Shown here piece after piece: positions 1 to 5,227 of a stretch of 29,007 bases of DNA. How positions within the stretch are numbered: position 1 is the stretch's first letter; every line of letters starts with the position of its first letter. Both the position numbers and the translations under genes were made by a program. The notes beneath the pieces were generated by a model. It ran no database searches. It had not been told where the DNA came from and saw only the letters and a list, made by a program, of their open reading frames with translations. Source of the DNA: a virus; IMG/VR virus record IMGVR_UViG_3300042540_000182, positions 1 to 29,007 of that record; one strand, written 5' to 3'.

Positions 1-231
1 GAGGTATATGAAGGTACCATAGAATTGGATCGTAAATATGTATTTACAGTAGAGAAAACAATTGTAGATAGGCCAATTCCGCCTAATTTTCAGCCATATT
101 GTGTTAAGGATATAAAGTGTGTAGAGGATTGTGATGGAGAAATTGCTCCTGATGTATTATTTTTAATAGAAAGAACTATAATTAACTGGGGTAAAAAGAA
201 TGGAATCGGCAAATCAACTAAGGATGAATGA
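1..231 (+). CDS. hypothetical protein, 5' end outside window
   Basis: The reading frame is open from the first base of the window to a TGA at 229-231, giving 76 visible residues. The first visible residues are EVYEGTIEL. A TTG at 25 could be proposed as a start, but the frame continues upstream in the same phase, so the gene most likely begins before the window. The visible part contains a YVFTVEKTIV strand-like stretch and three cysteines around residues 33-44, and it ends in a Lys/Asp-rich tail. I do not recognise the family. It is the upstream member of the small-gene block that continues to about 3820. Confidence 0.6.
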   Translation, partial: EVYEGTIELDRKYVFTVEKTIVDRPIPPNFQPYCVKDIKCVEDCDGEIAPDVLFLIERTIINWGKKNGIGKSTKDE

Positions 232-289
232 TCCTAATGAAACCAAACCTCCTGTATGGGAGGATCTAGGTTATGCAAATTACGAGTAA
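200..289 (+). CDS. possible 29-residue peptide
   Basis: ATG at 200 opens a 29-codon frame ending in TAA at 287-289. It overlaps the end of the preceding gene in another frame. A second in-frame ATG at 224 would give 21 residues beginning MNDPNETKPP. The peptide is polar, with a PPVWEDLGY segment. There is no strong ribosome-binding site (GGGGTAAAAAG lies upstream of 200). It fills the gap before the exported-protein gene. Coding status is uncertain because the frame is so short. Confidence 0.3.
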   Translation: MESANQLRMNDPNETKPPVWEDLGYANYE

Positions 290-317
290 AAAAATTAACT
301 AAATTTATTAAACCAAC

Positions 318-830
318 ATGAAAAAAGTATTTATTTCTTTCTTAATGGCTTTGCCATTCTTGTCTGTAGCGCAACAATGTGTAGTAAAAGACTGTGATGA
401 TATGACCGATAAGTGTGTCTATTATCCTAGACATAACATGATTTTAGCTAACGATAATAAAACAGTAGGCTTTACTGTTGATGCTAGAATTGTAGATAAA
501 GCGGGTCAGTTATCTGTAGCTGATATTATGATTAAAAGTGTAAACATTGGTAACTGCAATGAGAATGATAAGCTTATTCTCATGCTATCTGATAGCACCA
601 AGCTTTCATTAGTAAGCTGGAATAAGTTTAACTGTGAAGGTAATTCATGGTTTAATCTAAAAGAATCAGATGTAAACCGTTTAGCTTCTAATAAGATTAT
701 TAAGGCATACTTCCAAAATGGTAGATCCTATGACTCTTTTACAAAAGAGATAGTAGTAGAAGATCAAGACTATTTTGTGAAGATTATTGCTGACTGTAGG
801 GAGAATAAGTTTACAGTTAAATCTAACTAA
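318..830 (+). CDS. exported hypothetical protein with Sec signal peptide
   Basis: The 170-residue product begins MKKVFISFLMALPFLSVAQQ: two lysines, a hydrophobic core, and an SVA site that fits signal peptidase I cleavage before QQ. There is no lipobox, because the next Cys (21) is not preceded by the L-[AS]-[GA] pattern. The mature part is rich in polar residues, carries cysteines at about 21, 26 and 33 plus three further ones, and contains no other membrane segment, so a secreted or periplasmic, perhaps disulfide-bonded, beta-rich protein is likely. No Shine-Dalgarno precedes the start; the leader is A/T-rich and ends AAACCAAC. The family is not recognised. Roles such as modifying the host envelope or blocking superinfection are possible but unsupported beyond the export signal. 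Confidence 0.8.
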   Translation: MKKVFISFLMALPFLSVAQQCVVKDCDDMTDKCVYYPRHNMILANDNKTVGFTVDARIVDKAGQLSVADIMIKSVNIGNCNENDKLILMLSDSTKLSLVSWNKFNCEGNSWFNLKESDVNRLASNKIIKAYFQNGRSYDSFTKEIVVEDQDYFVKIIADCRENKFTVKSN

Positions 831-831
831 G

Positions 832-993
832 ATGCCGGATATTGCAATGTGTTCAGGGGGTGATTGCCCCCTGAAACACTCTTGTTACAGACATACTGCT
901 ACACCATCTAGCTTTAGACAGAGTTATTTCTTAGGAATACCCTTGGAAAAAGATGGTACATGTAAACATTATTGGGAGGTAACAAATGAGTAA
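832..993 (+). CDS. small cysteine-rich protein, possible metal-binding knuckle
   Basis: I choose the ATG at 832, one base after the preceding gene's TAA. A longer frame from a TTG at 787 would run back into the upstream coding sequence. The product has 53 residues with four cysteines arranged MCSGGDCPLKHSC, then a fourth Cys in CKHYW near the C terminus, interspersed with His and Tyr. This resembles small Cys4 proteins common in Bacteroidota phages, of unknown function. A zinc-binding role is inferred from cysteine spacing only. A strong GC-rich hairpin (852-875) lies within the first 15 codons. The gene overlaps the next start by 8 nt. Confidence 0.75.
   Translation: MPDIAMCSGGDCPLKHSCYRHTATPSSFRQSYFLGIPLEKDGTCKHYWEVTNE
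852..875 (+). other. perfect 9-bp hairpin inside a coding start region
   Basis: TTCAGGGGG (852-860) pairs exactly with CCCCCTGAA (867-875) across a six-base loop. It lies about 20 nt after the ATG at 832 and is not followed by a T tract, so it is not a standard terminator. The five consecutive G:C pairs stand out in this AT-rich sequence. It may simply reflect the codons for CSGGDCP. Confidence 0.6.
974..980 (+). promoter_or_regulatory. strong Shine-Dalgarno site for the gene at 986
   Basis: GGGAGGT lies five bases upstream of the ATG at 986, inside the end of the preceding gene. This is near-perfect complementarity to the 16S rRNA 3' end, whereas most genes in the window have no such site. 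It fixes the downstream start. Confidence 0.75.
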
Positions 994-1207
994 ACAAACA
1001 GCAGTAGAGTGGTTGGAATGTGAATTAAAAAAGATTCCATTTATTAATGTTATTGAAGTATTTAATCAAGCCAAAGCAATGGAGAAGGAGCAGATTATTG
1101 AAGCTTACTTAACACCACTATCCAATGAATATTGGTTTCAGAAAGATGAAATATTAAATCAAGAATCAGAAAAATACTACAACGAAACATACGGAGGTGA
1201 CGAATGA
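986..1207 (+). CDS. small conserved phage hypothetical protein
   Basis: A 73-residue acidic, helical protein starting MSKQTAVEWLECELKK. The pattern TAVEWL near the N terminus, a central QAKAMEKEQI helix and a C-terminal EKYYNETYG is one I recognise from many small Bacteroidota-phage proteins of unknown function. The start is supported by a strong Shine-Dalgarno at 974-980. It overlaps the preceding gene by 8 nt and the following one by 4 nt (ATGA), so translation of the three is probably coupled. No catalytic motif is visible. Confidence 0.8.
   Translation: MSKQTAVEWLECELKKIPFINVIEVFNQAKAMEKEQIIEAYLTPLSNEYWFQKDEILNQESEKYYNETYGGDE
1193..1200 (+). promoter_or_regulatory. strong Shine-Dalgarno site for the gene at 1204
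   Basis: GGAGGTGA, three bases upstream of the ATG at 1204, lies within the last codons of the gene at 986. It supports the short membrane protein as a genuine gene. Confidence 0.7.
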
Positions 1208-1335
1208 GCTTAAAAGAGAAATTAAAAGTTTTTGGTATAATGCTTTTATTTACGTCATTGCTTTTATGGAGTTTTTACATTCATAGAAACGAACCTCATT
1301 GGTTTGAAACCCATTATGTAAAAATAATTAAATAA
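1204..1335 (+). CDS. 43-residue single-pass membrane protein
   Basis: ATG at 1204 overlaps the preceding stop (ATGA) and the frame runs to TAA at 1333-1335. The product begins MSLKEKLKVF, followed by a hydrophobic segment at about residues 9-26 (GIMLLFTSLLLWSF core), then a charged tail with HRNEPHW. A strong Shine-Dalgarno (GGAGGTGA) sits directly upstream. The positively charged N terminus followed by one membrane helix suggests an inner-membrane micro-protein. Function is unknown; small membrane proteins of phages include lysis, exclusion and channel proteins, but nothing here selects among them. Confidence 0.6.
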   Translation: MSLKEKLKVFGIMLLFTSLLLWSFYIHRNEPHWFETHYVKIIK

Positions 1336-1344
1336 AAGGAGGTG
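1335..1344 (+). promoter_or_regulatory. perfect Shine-Dalgarno site for the gene at 1349
   Basis: The run AAAGGAGGTGA (1335-1345) is essentially the full anti-SD complement. It is four to five bases before the ATG at 1349 and directly follows the previous stop codon. Confidence 0.75.
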
Positions 1345-1348
1345 AAAA

Positions 1349-1459
1349 ATGATAACTGAAGCATTAATTATATCAGTTCCATTGTGGTATATAGCACTTA
1401 CATTAAAAGATTTGATAAACCAAATTGAAAAACAAGATGAAAGCAACACTAGAGTTTAA
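1349..1459 (+). CDS. 36-residue membrane micro-protein
   Basis: ATG at 1349 follows a perfect Shine-Dalgarno and the frame ends in TAA at 1457-1459. The 36-residue product begins MITEALIISV and has one hydrophobic segment at about residues 5-20, then a charged, amphipathic tail (KDLINQIEKQDE). Its last 23 bases overlap the start of the next gene in another frame. The ribosome-binding site is the main evidence that it is translated. Function unknown. Confidence 0.6.
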   Translation: MITEALIISVPLWYIALTLKDLINQIEKQDESNTRV

Positions 1460-1655
1460 CCTTCCTGAAGATGGGGATGACTTCCGTTATGCTATTAATG
1501 GTGAGGCATACCGTGAAGCTTTACTTAATATCAGAGAGGATGTCCGGCAAATCTGGAAGTATAGAGAACTAGCTGAGGAGCAATGGAATCTTGTAGACGA
1601 AATATACCAGATGATTAACCAAAGAATTAACGAAGGAGAACAAGCCAATGATTAA
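1437..1655 (+). CDS. small conserved phage hypothetical protein (MKATLEFNLPED family)
   Basis: I use the ATG at 1437; an upstream in-frame TTG at 1425 would add four residues. The 72-residue product begins MKATLEFNLPEDGDDF, an opening I recognise from a widespread family of small tailed-phage proteins with a beta strand followed by a long acidic helical region. Aromatic and charged residues alternate (AYREALLNIREDV, IWKYRELAEE), suggesting a coiled or helical hairpin. Function unknown. It overlaps the preceding micro-protein by 23 nt and the next gene by 8 nt. Confidence 0.8.
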   Translation: MKATLEFNLPEDGDDFRYAINGEAYREALLNIREDVRQIWKYRELAEEQWNLVDEIYQMINQRINEGEQAND

Positions 1656-1941
1656 AGAAGGTGATCAAGTAGTATGTATAGATGATGTCTTTGACCCGAG
1701 GTCAATAGAAATTATACCTAATAGACCTATCAAGGATAATATCTATACTGTCCGTGAGATGAGATATTATGATATGCATGATAAGATGGGAATTACTCTA
1801 GTGGAAATTAAAAATCCAGTTATTGTAAAGGATTTATTTGGTAGGAGACAAGAACCTAGTTTTAATATCATTCGGTTTGCCCCATTAGATCAAGTTCTAG
1901 ACAGTATTAGTATAGAAGAATTAGAAGAAGCAGTAATATGA
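1648..1941 (+). CDS. small conserved phage hypothetical protein, SH3-like start
   Basis: A 97-residue protein starting MIKEGDQVVCIDDVF. The pattern GDxVVCID, then PIKDNIYTVREM, then GITLVEIKNP and FNIIRFAPLD is typical of a small phage family with a predicted SH3-like beta barrel and unknown function. The start has a good Shine-Dalgarno (GAAGGAGAA at 1632-1640, nine bases upstream), and the stop overlaps the next start as ATGA. The acidic C-terminal tail (SIEELEEAV) is probably helical. Confidence 0.8.
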   Translation: MIKEGDQVVCIDDVFDPRSIEIIPNRPIKDNIYTVREMRYYDMHDKMGITLVEIKNPVIVKDLFGRRQEPSFNIIRFAPLDQVLDSISIEELEEAVI

Positions 1942-2798
1942 GTAAAGTAGAATTAGTTACCCGAAAGTCTATGCAGATTAGACCTTCGGGTAGATCTACT
2001 GACTTTATTGCACCCAGTTTTGGGTATGGTTGTTTGTATAACTGTGGCTATTGTTACATGAAAAGACATAGGCCAGATGGTTTAACAGTAGCTAAGAATA
2101 TACATGATGTTCTTACTGCTATTGATCATCACTCTTGGTTTGCCGATGTAGATAAACCTAATCAGACTCATGAGCATTATATAACCTATGATATAGGTTG
2201 TAATGAAGACCTAGCACTTCATCATAAGTATTACGACTTTGATAAGATAGTTAGGTTTTTTAAGACTCATGGAAAAGCATTTGGTTCATTTGCTACTAAG
2301 TATGTAAACCCTAAATTGCTGGACTATGATCCTATCAATTCTATGAGGATACGATTTAGTCTCATGCCCCAGAAATATGCTGATTTATTAGAGCCAGGAA
2401 CTAGCAAGATATTAGATAGAATTATTGCTATTGATCAGTTCTTAGAAGCTGGTTGGGATGTGCACATAAACTTTAGTCCTGTAATTGTAACAGAAGGATG
2501 GGAGCATGAGTATGCAGCATTATTTCAGCTAGTAGATAAGCATGTTGGTATAAAACATAAAGTAAAATCAGAAGTAATCTTCCTTACCCATAATAAAGAT
2601 AAGCATGAGTATAATCTAAAGAATAGAATACTCGGAGAAGAATTATTATGGAGACCAGATATTCAGGAAGACAAAGTATCGCAGTATGGTGGTGAGAATA
2701 TTAGATATAAACACAATCTAAAAGATGATTATATCCACCAGTTTAAAATGCTACACAACTTAATAATTCCTTGGAATACAATTAGATACATTTTTTAG
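1938..2798 (+). CDS. radical SAM protein, spore photoproduct lyase family
   Basis: The 286-residue product carries GCLYNCGYC at residues 31-39, a CX3CX2C motif (Cys32, 36, 39) that in this superfamily binds a [4Fe-4S] cluster and S-adenosylmethionine. Family-specific features follow: IGCNED with Cys88, matching in position the hydrogen-donor Cys of spore photoproduct lyases (56 residues after the first cluster Cys here, about 50 in Bacillus); RIRFSLMP; LEPGTSKILDRI; and INFSPVIVTEGW, similar to the AP-I-x-x-EGW region of SplB. SplB reverses the UV-induced spore photoproduct (5-thyminyl-5,6-dihydrothymine) in DNA. The protein is somewhat shorter than Bacillus SplB (about 340 residues). It overlaps its upstream neighbour by 4 nt. 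Family membership is firm; a DNA-repair role, and the exact lesion, are inferred. Confidence 0.85.
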   Translation: MSKVELVTRKSMQIRPSGRSTDFIAPSFGYGCLYNCGYCYMKRHRPDGLTVAKNIHDVLTAIDHHSWFADVDKPNQTHEHYITYDIGCNEDLALHHKYYDFDKIVRFFKTHGKAFGSFATKYVNPKLLDYDPINSMRIRFSLMPQKYADLLEPGTSKILDRIIAIDQFLEAGWDVHINFSPVIVTEGWEHEYAALFQLVDKHVGIKHKVKSEVIFLTHNKDKHEYNLKNRILGEELLWRPDIQEDKVSQYGGENIRYKHNLKDDYIHQFKMLHNLIIPWNTIRYIF

Positions 2799-2799
2799 T

Positions 2800-3114
2800 A
2801 TGACATATGAAGAAAAACTAAAAGTCATTAATCTACTAATGCTTTTGCAGATATCTGTATACGCAGCTGATGAGACTACAACTATCTCTTGGTTCAATAA
2901 ACAGAAAACTAAAAATGTTCTGAATACATTTCTTGATATTATAATTAAGGAACATGGGCATGTGATAAAAAGTTTTTGGGAAATTCCTGAAATGGATATG
3001 TTGGAAATTACCAAAGTTCTTAGTAATTTTGGCAAGGCTGCTGGGTCATTAGAATATTATCATCTAGCGGAAGTAACTAAATTAATTAACGATTATAAAA
3101 ATCAAAATCCATGA
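2800..3114 (+). CDS. hypothetical protein
   Basis: A 104-residue, probably all-helical protein starting MTYEEKLKVINLLMLLQ. The start lies one base after the TAG of the radical-SAM gene and has no Shine-Dalgarno. No signal peptide, cysteine cluster or recognisable catalytic motif is visible. The tight spacing and the 4-nt overlap with the next gene place it in the same transcription unit. Family not recognised. Confidence 0.7.
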   Translation: MTYEEKLKVINLLMLLQISVYAADETTTISWFNKQKTKNVLNTFLDIIIKEHGHVIKSFWEIPEMDMLEITKVLSNFGKAAGSLEYYHLAEVTKLINDYKNQNP

Positions 3115-3485
3115 CGCATTTCTTTTTATGTATTGCATTTGCAGTTGGCGGTGCTGCTATTTCTGGAATCCTTGTTGACCTTAAATGGAGACAGGCCGTA
3201 AAAAAATTAATTGATAAAATCAGTTCTCTTGAAGGAGGTTTAAGTATCAAGCAATTAGAAATCAATAATCTAAATTCAAAACTTATTGCTGCTAATGCAC
3301 GAATCAATATGCTTGATGTTAGCCTTTGTGCAAAAGATAAAGAACTTAACGAGGCCTCAAAGAAAGTAACAAGTACACCAGTTGTTGCAACAGAAAAACT
3401 AGCAACAAAGAAACGTGGACCATACAAAAAGAAAAGATATGGCAGACCAGCTTCCAATAACAATTCAGCTAAGAAAGGAGAATAA
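3111..3485 (+). CDS. membrane-anchored coiled-coil protein with basic tail
   Basis: The 124-residue product has a hydrophobic N-terminal segment (residues 3-22, rich in Gly/Ala) that would anchor it in the inner membrane. A long heptad-like region at about residues 30-90 (KKLIDKIS, LEINNLNSKLIAA, INMLDVS) suggests a coiled coil. The tail is strongly basic, with KKRGPYKKKRYGRP near residues 101-114, somewhat like an AT-hook. The layout of membrane anchor, coiled coil and nucleic-acid-binding-like tail suggests either a tether for DNA at the membrane or a lysis-type small membrane protein; neither is proven. It overlaps the previous gene by 4 nt, and the next gene starts inside its basic tail. 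Confidence 0.7.
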   Translation: MTHFFLCIAFAVGGAAISGILVDLKWRQAVKKLIDKISSLEGGLSIKQLEINNLNSKLIAANARINMLDVSLCAKDKELNEASKKVTSTPVVATEKLATKKRGPYKKKRYGRPASNNNSAKKGE

Positions 3486-3816
3486 GCAATTAGTAATTGT
3501 AAATGAAATGAGTAAGTCAAAGCTTGACTTATTCGTAAAGTCCCTAGATGAGGGACAGGTTGTATCTGTAAACTACGAGGTTATTACTGCAGATAAAACC
3601 TATGCTCAGTTATCTAAACTGATGAAATGCATAAGAGAAGTTGCTACATACACAGGCGATACATTCGAAAGTGTTAAGCATGAAGTAAAACTAAGATCAG
3701 GACTATGCATCAATGGGCAATGCAAATCTTTTGCAGATTGCTCCAAAGATGAAATGAGTCTGGCTATCCAAACTATTATAGAAATAGGTGATATTGTAGG
3801 ATTTAACCTACACTAA
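3439..3816 (+). CDS. conserved phage hypothetical protein, possibly NinB-like
   Basis: I use the ATG at 3439, which overlaps the preceding gene by 47 nt; a second candidate ATG at 3508 would give a shorter protein starting MSKSKLDLF, and a GTG at 3415 a longer one. From there come a strand-rich VVSVNYEV, then KTYAQLSKLMKCIREVA, TGDTFESVKHEVK, and a C-terminal KSFADCSKDEM and IIEIGD. The DKTYAQL-to-CIREVA helix and the following VKHEVK pattern recall the NinB/lambda Orf recombination-mediator fold, but I rate this only as a weak resemblance. The last codons form one arm of a hairpin (3795-3812). Confidence 0.65.
   Translation: MADQLPITIQLRKENKQLVIVNEMSKSKLDLFVKSLDEGQVVSVNYEVITADKTYAQLSKLMKCIREVATYTGDTFESVKHEVKLRSGLCINGQCKSFADCSKDEMSLAIQTIIEIGDIVGFNLH
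3795..3812 (+). repeat. short hairpin at the 3' end of the + strand unit
   Basis: TGTAGG (3795-3800) pairs with CCTACA (3807-3812) around ATTTAA, inside the last codons of the gene ending at 3816. The same two arm sequences recur in the stronger hairpin at 3829-3858, so the four arms could pair in alternative combinations. No T tract follows on the + strand. Confidence 0.55.
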
Positions 3817-3820
3817 TCTC

Positions 3821-3858
3821 AAAAAAATAGATAATGTAGGTTTTACCCTACATTATCT
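3821..3858 (-). terminator. rho-independent terminator of the minus-strand gene
   Basis: A 12-bp perfect stem, AGATAATGTAGG (3829-3840) with CCTACATTATCT (3847-3858), has a six-base loop. Read on the minus strand, it is followed by a run of seven Ts (the A tract at 3821-3827). The stop codon of the minus-strand gene (3843-3845) lies in the loop. It may also attenuate + strand transcription, although the T tract on that side is interrupted. Confidence 0.8.
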
Positions 3859-4202
3859 TCTTTGAGAGGACCATCAACTGGTGTTTTGGTCTGGGTTGCC
3901 GGATCATATTCTACCCAATGCAGCTTATCTTGTTGTCTTGCTGCTGATTCTACTAATGTAAGGAATGCCAAGATAGTTTGGCAATGGTAAGTAAAAGCAT
4001 CGTCAATGTTGCCTTGACCAATCTTCTTCATTACTTCGGTAAAGTGTTCCTGATCTTTGAAAGGAACAAACTCTAGCAACATCTGATTGAATCGCATTAC
4101 GTAATCTACAGGCAATTCAACAGTAATGTTAGTGTTTTCCTTATATACCTCAGCTCTTACAGGCTTGAGATCCTCTACTGGCATTGTTGTTTCTTCTGAC
4201 AT
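3843..4202 (-). CDS. isolated minus-strand conserved hypothetical protein
   Basis: A 119-residue protein, MSEETTMPVEDLKPV onward, read against all surrounding genes up to 20.9 kb. The centre (ITVELPVDYVMRFNQMLLEF, then PFKDQEHFTEVMKKI) suggests one strand followed by helices; the tail is polar and acidic. I have the impression of a small family shared by Bacteroidota phages, but no function is known to me. A Bacteroides-type promoter candidate lies just upstream (4222-4252) and its own terminator at 3821-3858, so it looks like a monocistronic unit, possibly expressed at a different time from the flanking block. Confidence 0.8.
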   Translation of the reverse strand: MSEETTMPVEDLKPVRAEVYKENTNITVELPVDYVMRFNQMLLEFVPFKDQEHFTEVMKKIGQGNIDDAFTYHCQTILAFLTLVESAARQQDKLHWVEYDPATQTKTPVDGPLKEDNVG

Positions 4203-4221
4203 GTTGATTTTATTTAATACG

Positions 4222-4252
4222 CAAATATAAATGAAAGATATAAACCTACAAG
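4222..4252 (-). promoter_or_regulatory. Bacteroides-type promoter candidate for the minus-strand gene
   Basis: On the minus strand TATATTTGC (4229 down to 4221) matches the Bacteroides primary sigma -7 element TAnnTTTG. CTTG (4252-4249), 19 bases further upstream, is a near match to the -33 TTTG. Transcription would begin some 10 bases before the ATG at 4202. The spacer between the elements covers the start codon of the uracil-DNA glycosylase gene at 4231. Confidence 0.45.
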
Positions 4253-4935
4253 AAATTAAGGATAAACTATTTCAAAAATTAAAATCAGCTGGTTGGGGAC
4301 CAGCAACAGTAAATTTTGTAATGTCTTCTGACTTTGATTCTATATTGGAATTCCTTTATAATGAATCAGTTAGTGGTAAAAAGTGGACCCCACAGATAAA
4401 GAATCTATTCAGAGCATTTGAGGAATGTACCTATGAAAATACTAGGGTTATAATACTTGGTCAAGATCCTTATCCCCAAGTAAATGTAGCCGATGGTATT
4501 GCCTTTAGTTGTAGCATGTATGGTACAATAGAGAAATCTTTAAAGTATATGTATGACTCTATAGAAAGAACTACAGATCAAGAATTAGAAAGGTCACCAG
4601 ACCTAACAAAATGGGCTAATCAAGGAATGTTAATGCTAAATAGTGCATTGACTACGACAATCAATAAACCAGGTGCCCATCAGTTAGTTTGGAAACCATT
4701 TACGGCAGCAATTATTGATCATCTAATTTGGAATAAACCAGGTTTGATCTACGTATTTCTTGGCAAAAGAGCACAGGAGTATGCTGATATGATACCAGAT
4801 AATCATTATAAAATTTTTGCTACGCATCCTGCAAGTGCAGCTTATACTGGACAAGCAGAATGGGATTGCAATGATTTATGGAATAAAATAAATAAAGAAC
4901 TGGAAAGAAATGGGAAAGAAAGAATCAAGTACTAA
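4231..4935 (+). CDS. ung: uracil-DNA glycosylase, family 1-like
   Basis: The 234-residue product has the motif-1 sequence GQDPYP at residues 77-82 (the Asp that activates water, and the Tyr), a downstream GIAFSCS pocket strand, the MLMLNSAL strand with the uracil-binding Asn137, FLGKRAQEY, and THPASAAY at 198-205 as the DNA-intercalation/His motif (family 1 usually has HPSPLS). The enzyme removes uracil from DNA, giving abasic sites. The last residue of motif 1 is Pro rather than the usual His, and the HPS motif is altered, so this is a divergent member. UDGs are common in crAss-like replication modules. It starts the replication block 28 bases from the divergent minus-strand gene and overlaps the next gene by 26 nt. 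Confidence 0.9.
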   Translation: MKDINLQEIKDKLFQKLKSAGWGPATVNFVMSSDFDSILEFLYNESVSGKKWTPQIKNLFRAFEECTYENTRVIILGQDPYPQVNVADGIAFSCSMYGTIEKSLKYMYDSIERTTDQELERSPDLTKWANQGMLMLNSALTTTINKPGAHQLVWKPFTAAIIDHLIWNKPGLIYVFLGKRAQEYADMIPDNHYKIFATHPASAAYTGQAEWDCNDLWNKINKELERNGKERIKY

Positions 4936-5227
4936 AAACTATGTACCTCTACCTGATAAGATATCTGTTCGTGGATATTTAGATTACAAATCTGGTGAAT
5001 ATATATTTATTGTTTTTAGCAATAAAAGATATGTTCAGGCAAAGGGATTGTATGACGCTCTATCTATATTTGGTATCAATTACGACAAAGCAAAATTGAT
5101 TGTTGCTGAGATGTCTGATGAGCTAGATACTACTCATAAATTTAGAACAACAGAAGCTAACTATACTCAATTTGCCTTAGACCAAAGATTTCTTTATGAT
5201 ACTAACACAGTTTTACGATATCCTTGA
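4910..5227 (+). CDS. hypothetical protein
   Basis: A 105-residue basic protein starting MGKKESSTKNY, whose ATG lies inside the end of the glycosylase gene (26-nt overlap). A beta-rich segment (ISVRGYLDYKSGEYIFIVF) precedes helical parts. No catalytic or metal-binding motif is visible. Its end overlaps the next gene by 32 nt. The overlaps on both sides suggest translation within one operon and a role in the repair/replication block, but the function is unknown. Confidence 0.7.
   Translation: MGKKESSTKNYVPLPDKISVRGYLDYKSGEYIFIVFSNKRYVQAKGLYDALSIFGINYDKAKLIVAEMSDELDTTHKFRTTEANYTQFALDQRFLYDTNTVLRYP

Noticed and set aside
248-263. CCTCC/GGAGG hairpin in the possible 29-residue peptide
   Set aside because: Only five base pairs with no T tract, so it is too weak to call as a regulatory element.
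1264-1449. Minus-strand frame of 61 codons
   Set aside because: It is opposite two plus-strand micro-genes with perfect Shine-Dalgarno sites and has no start context of its own.
3439-3816. Firm assignment as NinB/Orf recombination mediator
   Set aside because: The helix pattern is only suggestive and no diagnostic residues could be aligned by eye, so it is kept as hypothetical.
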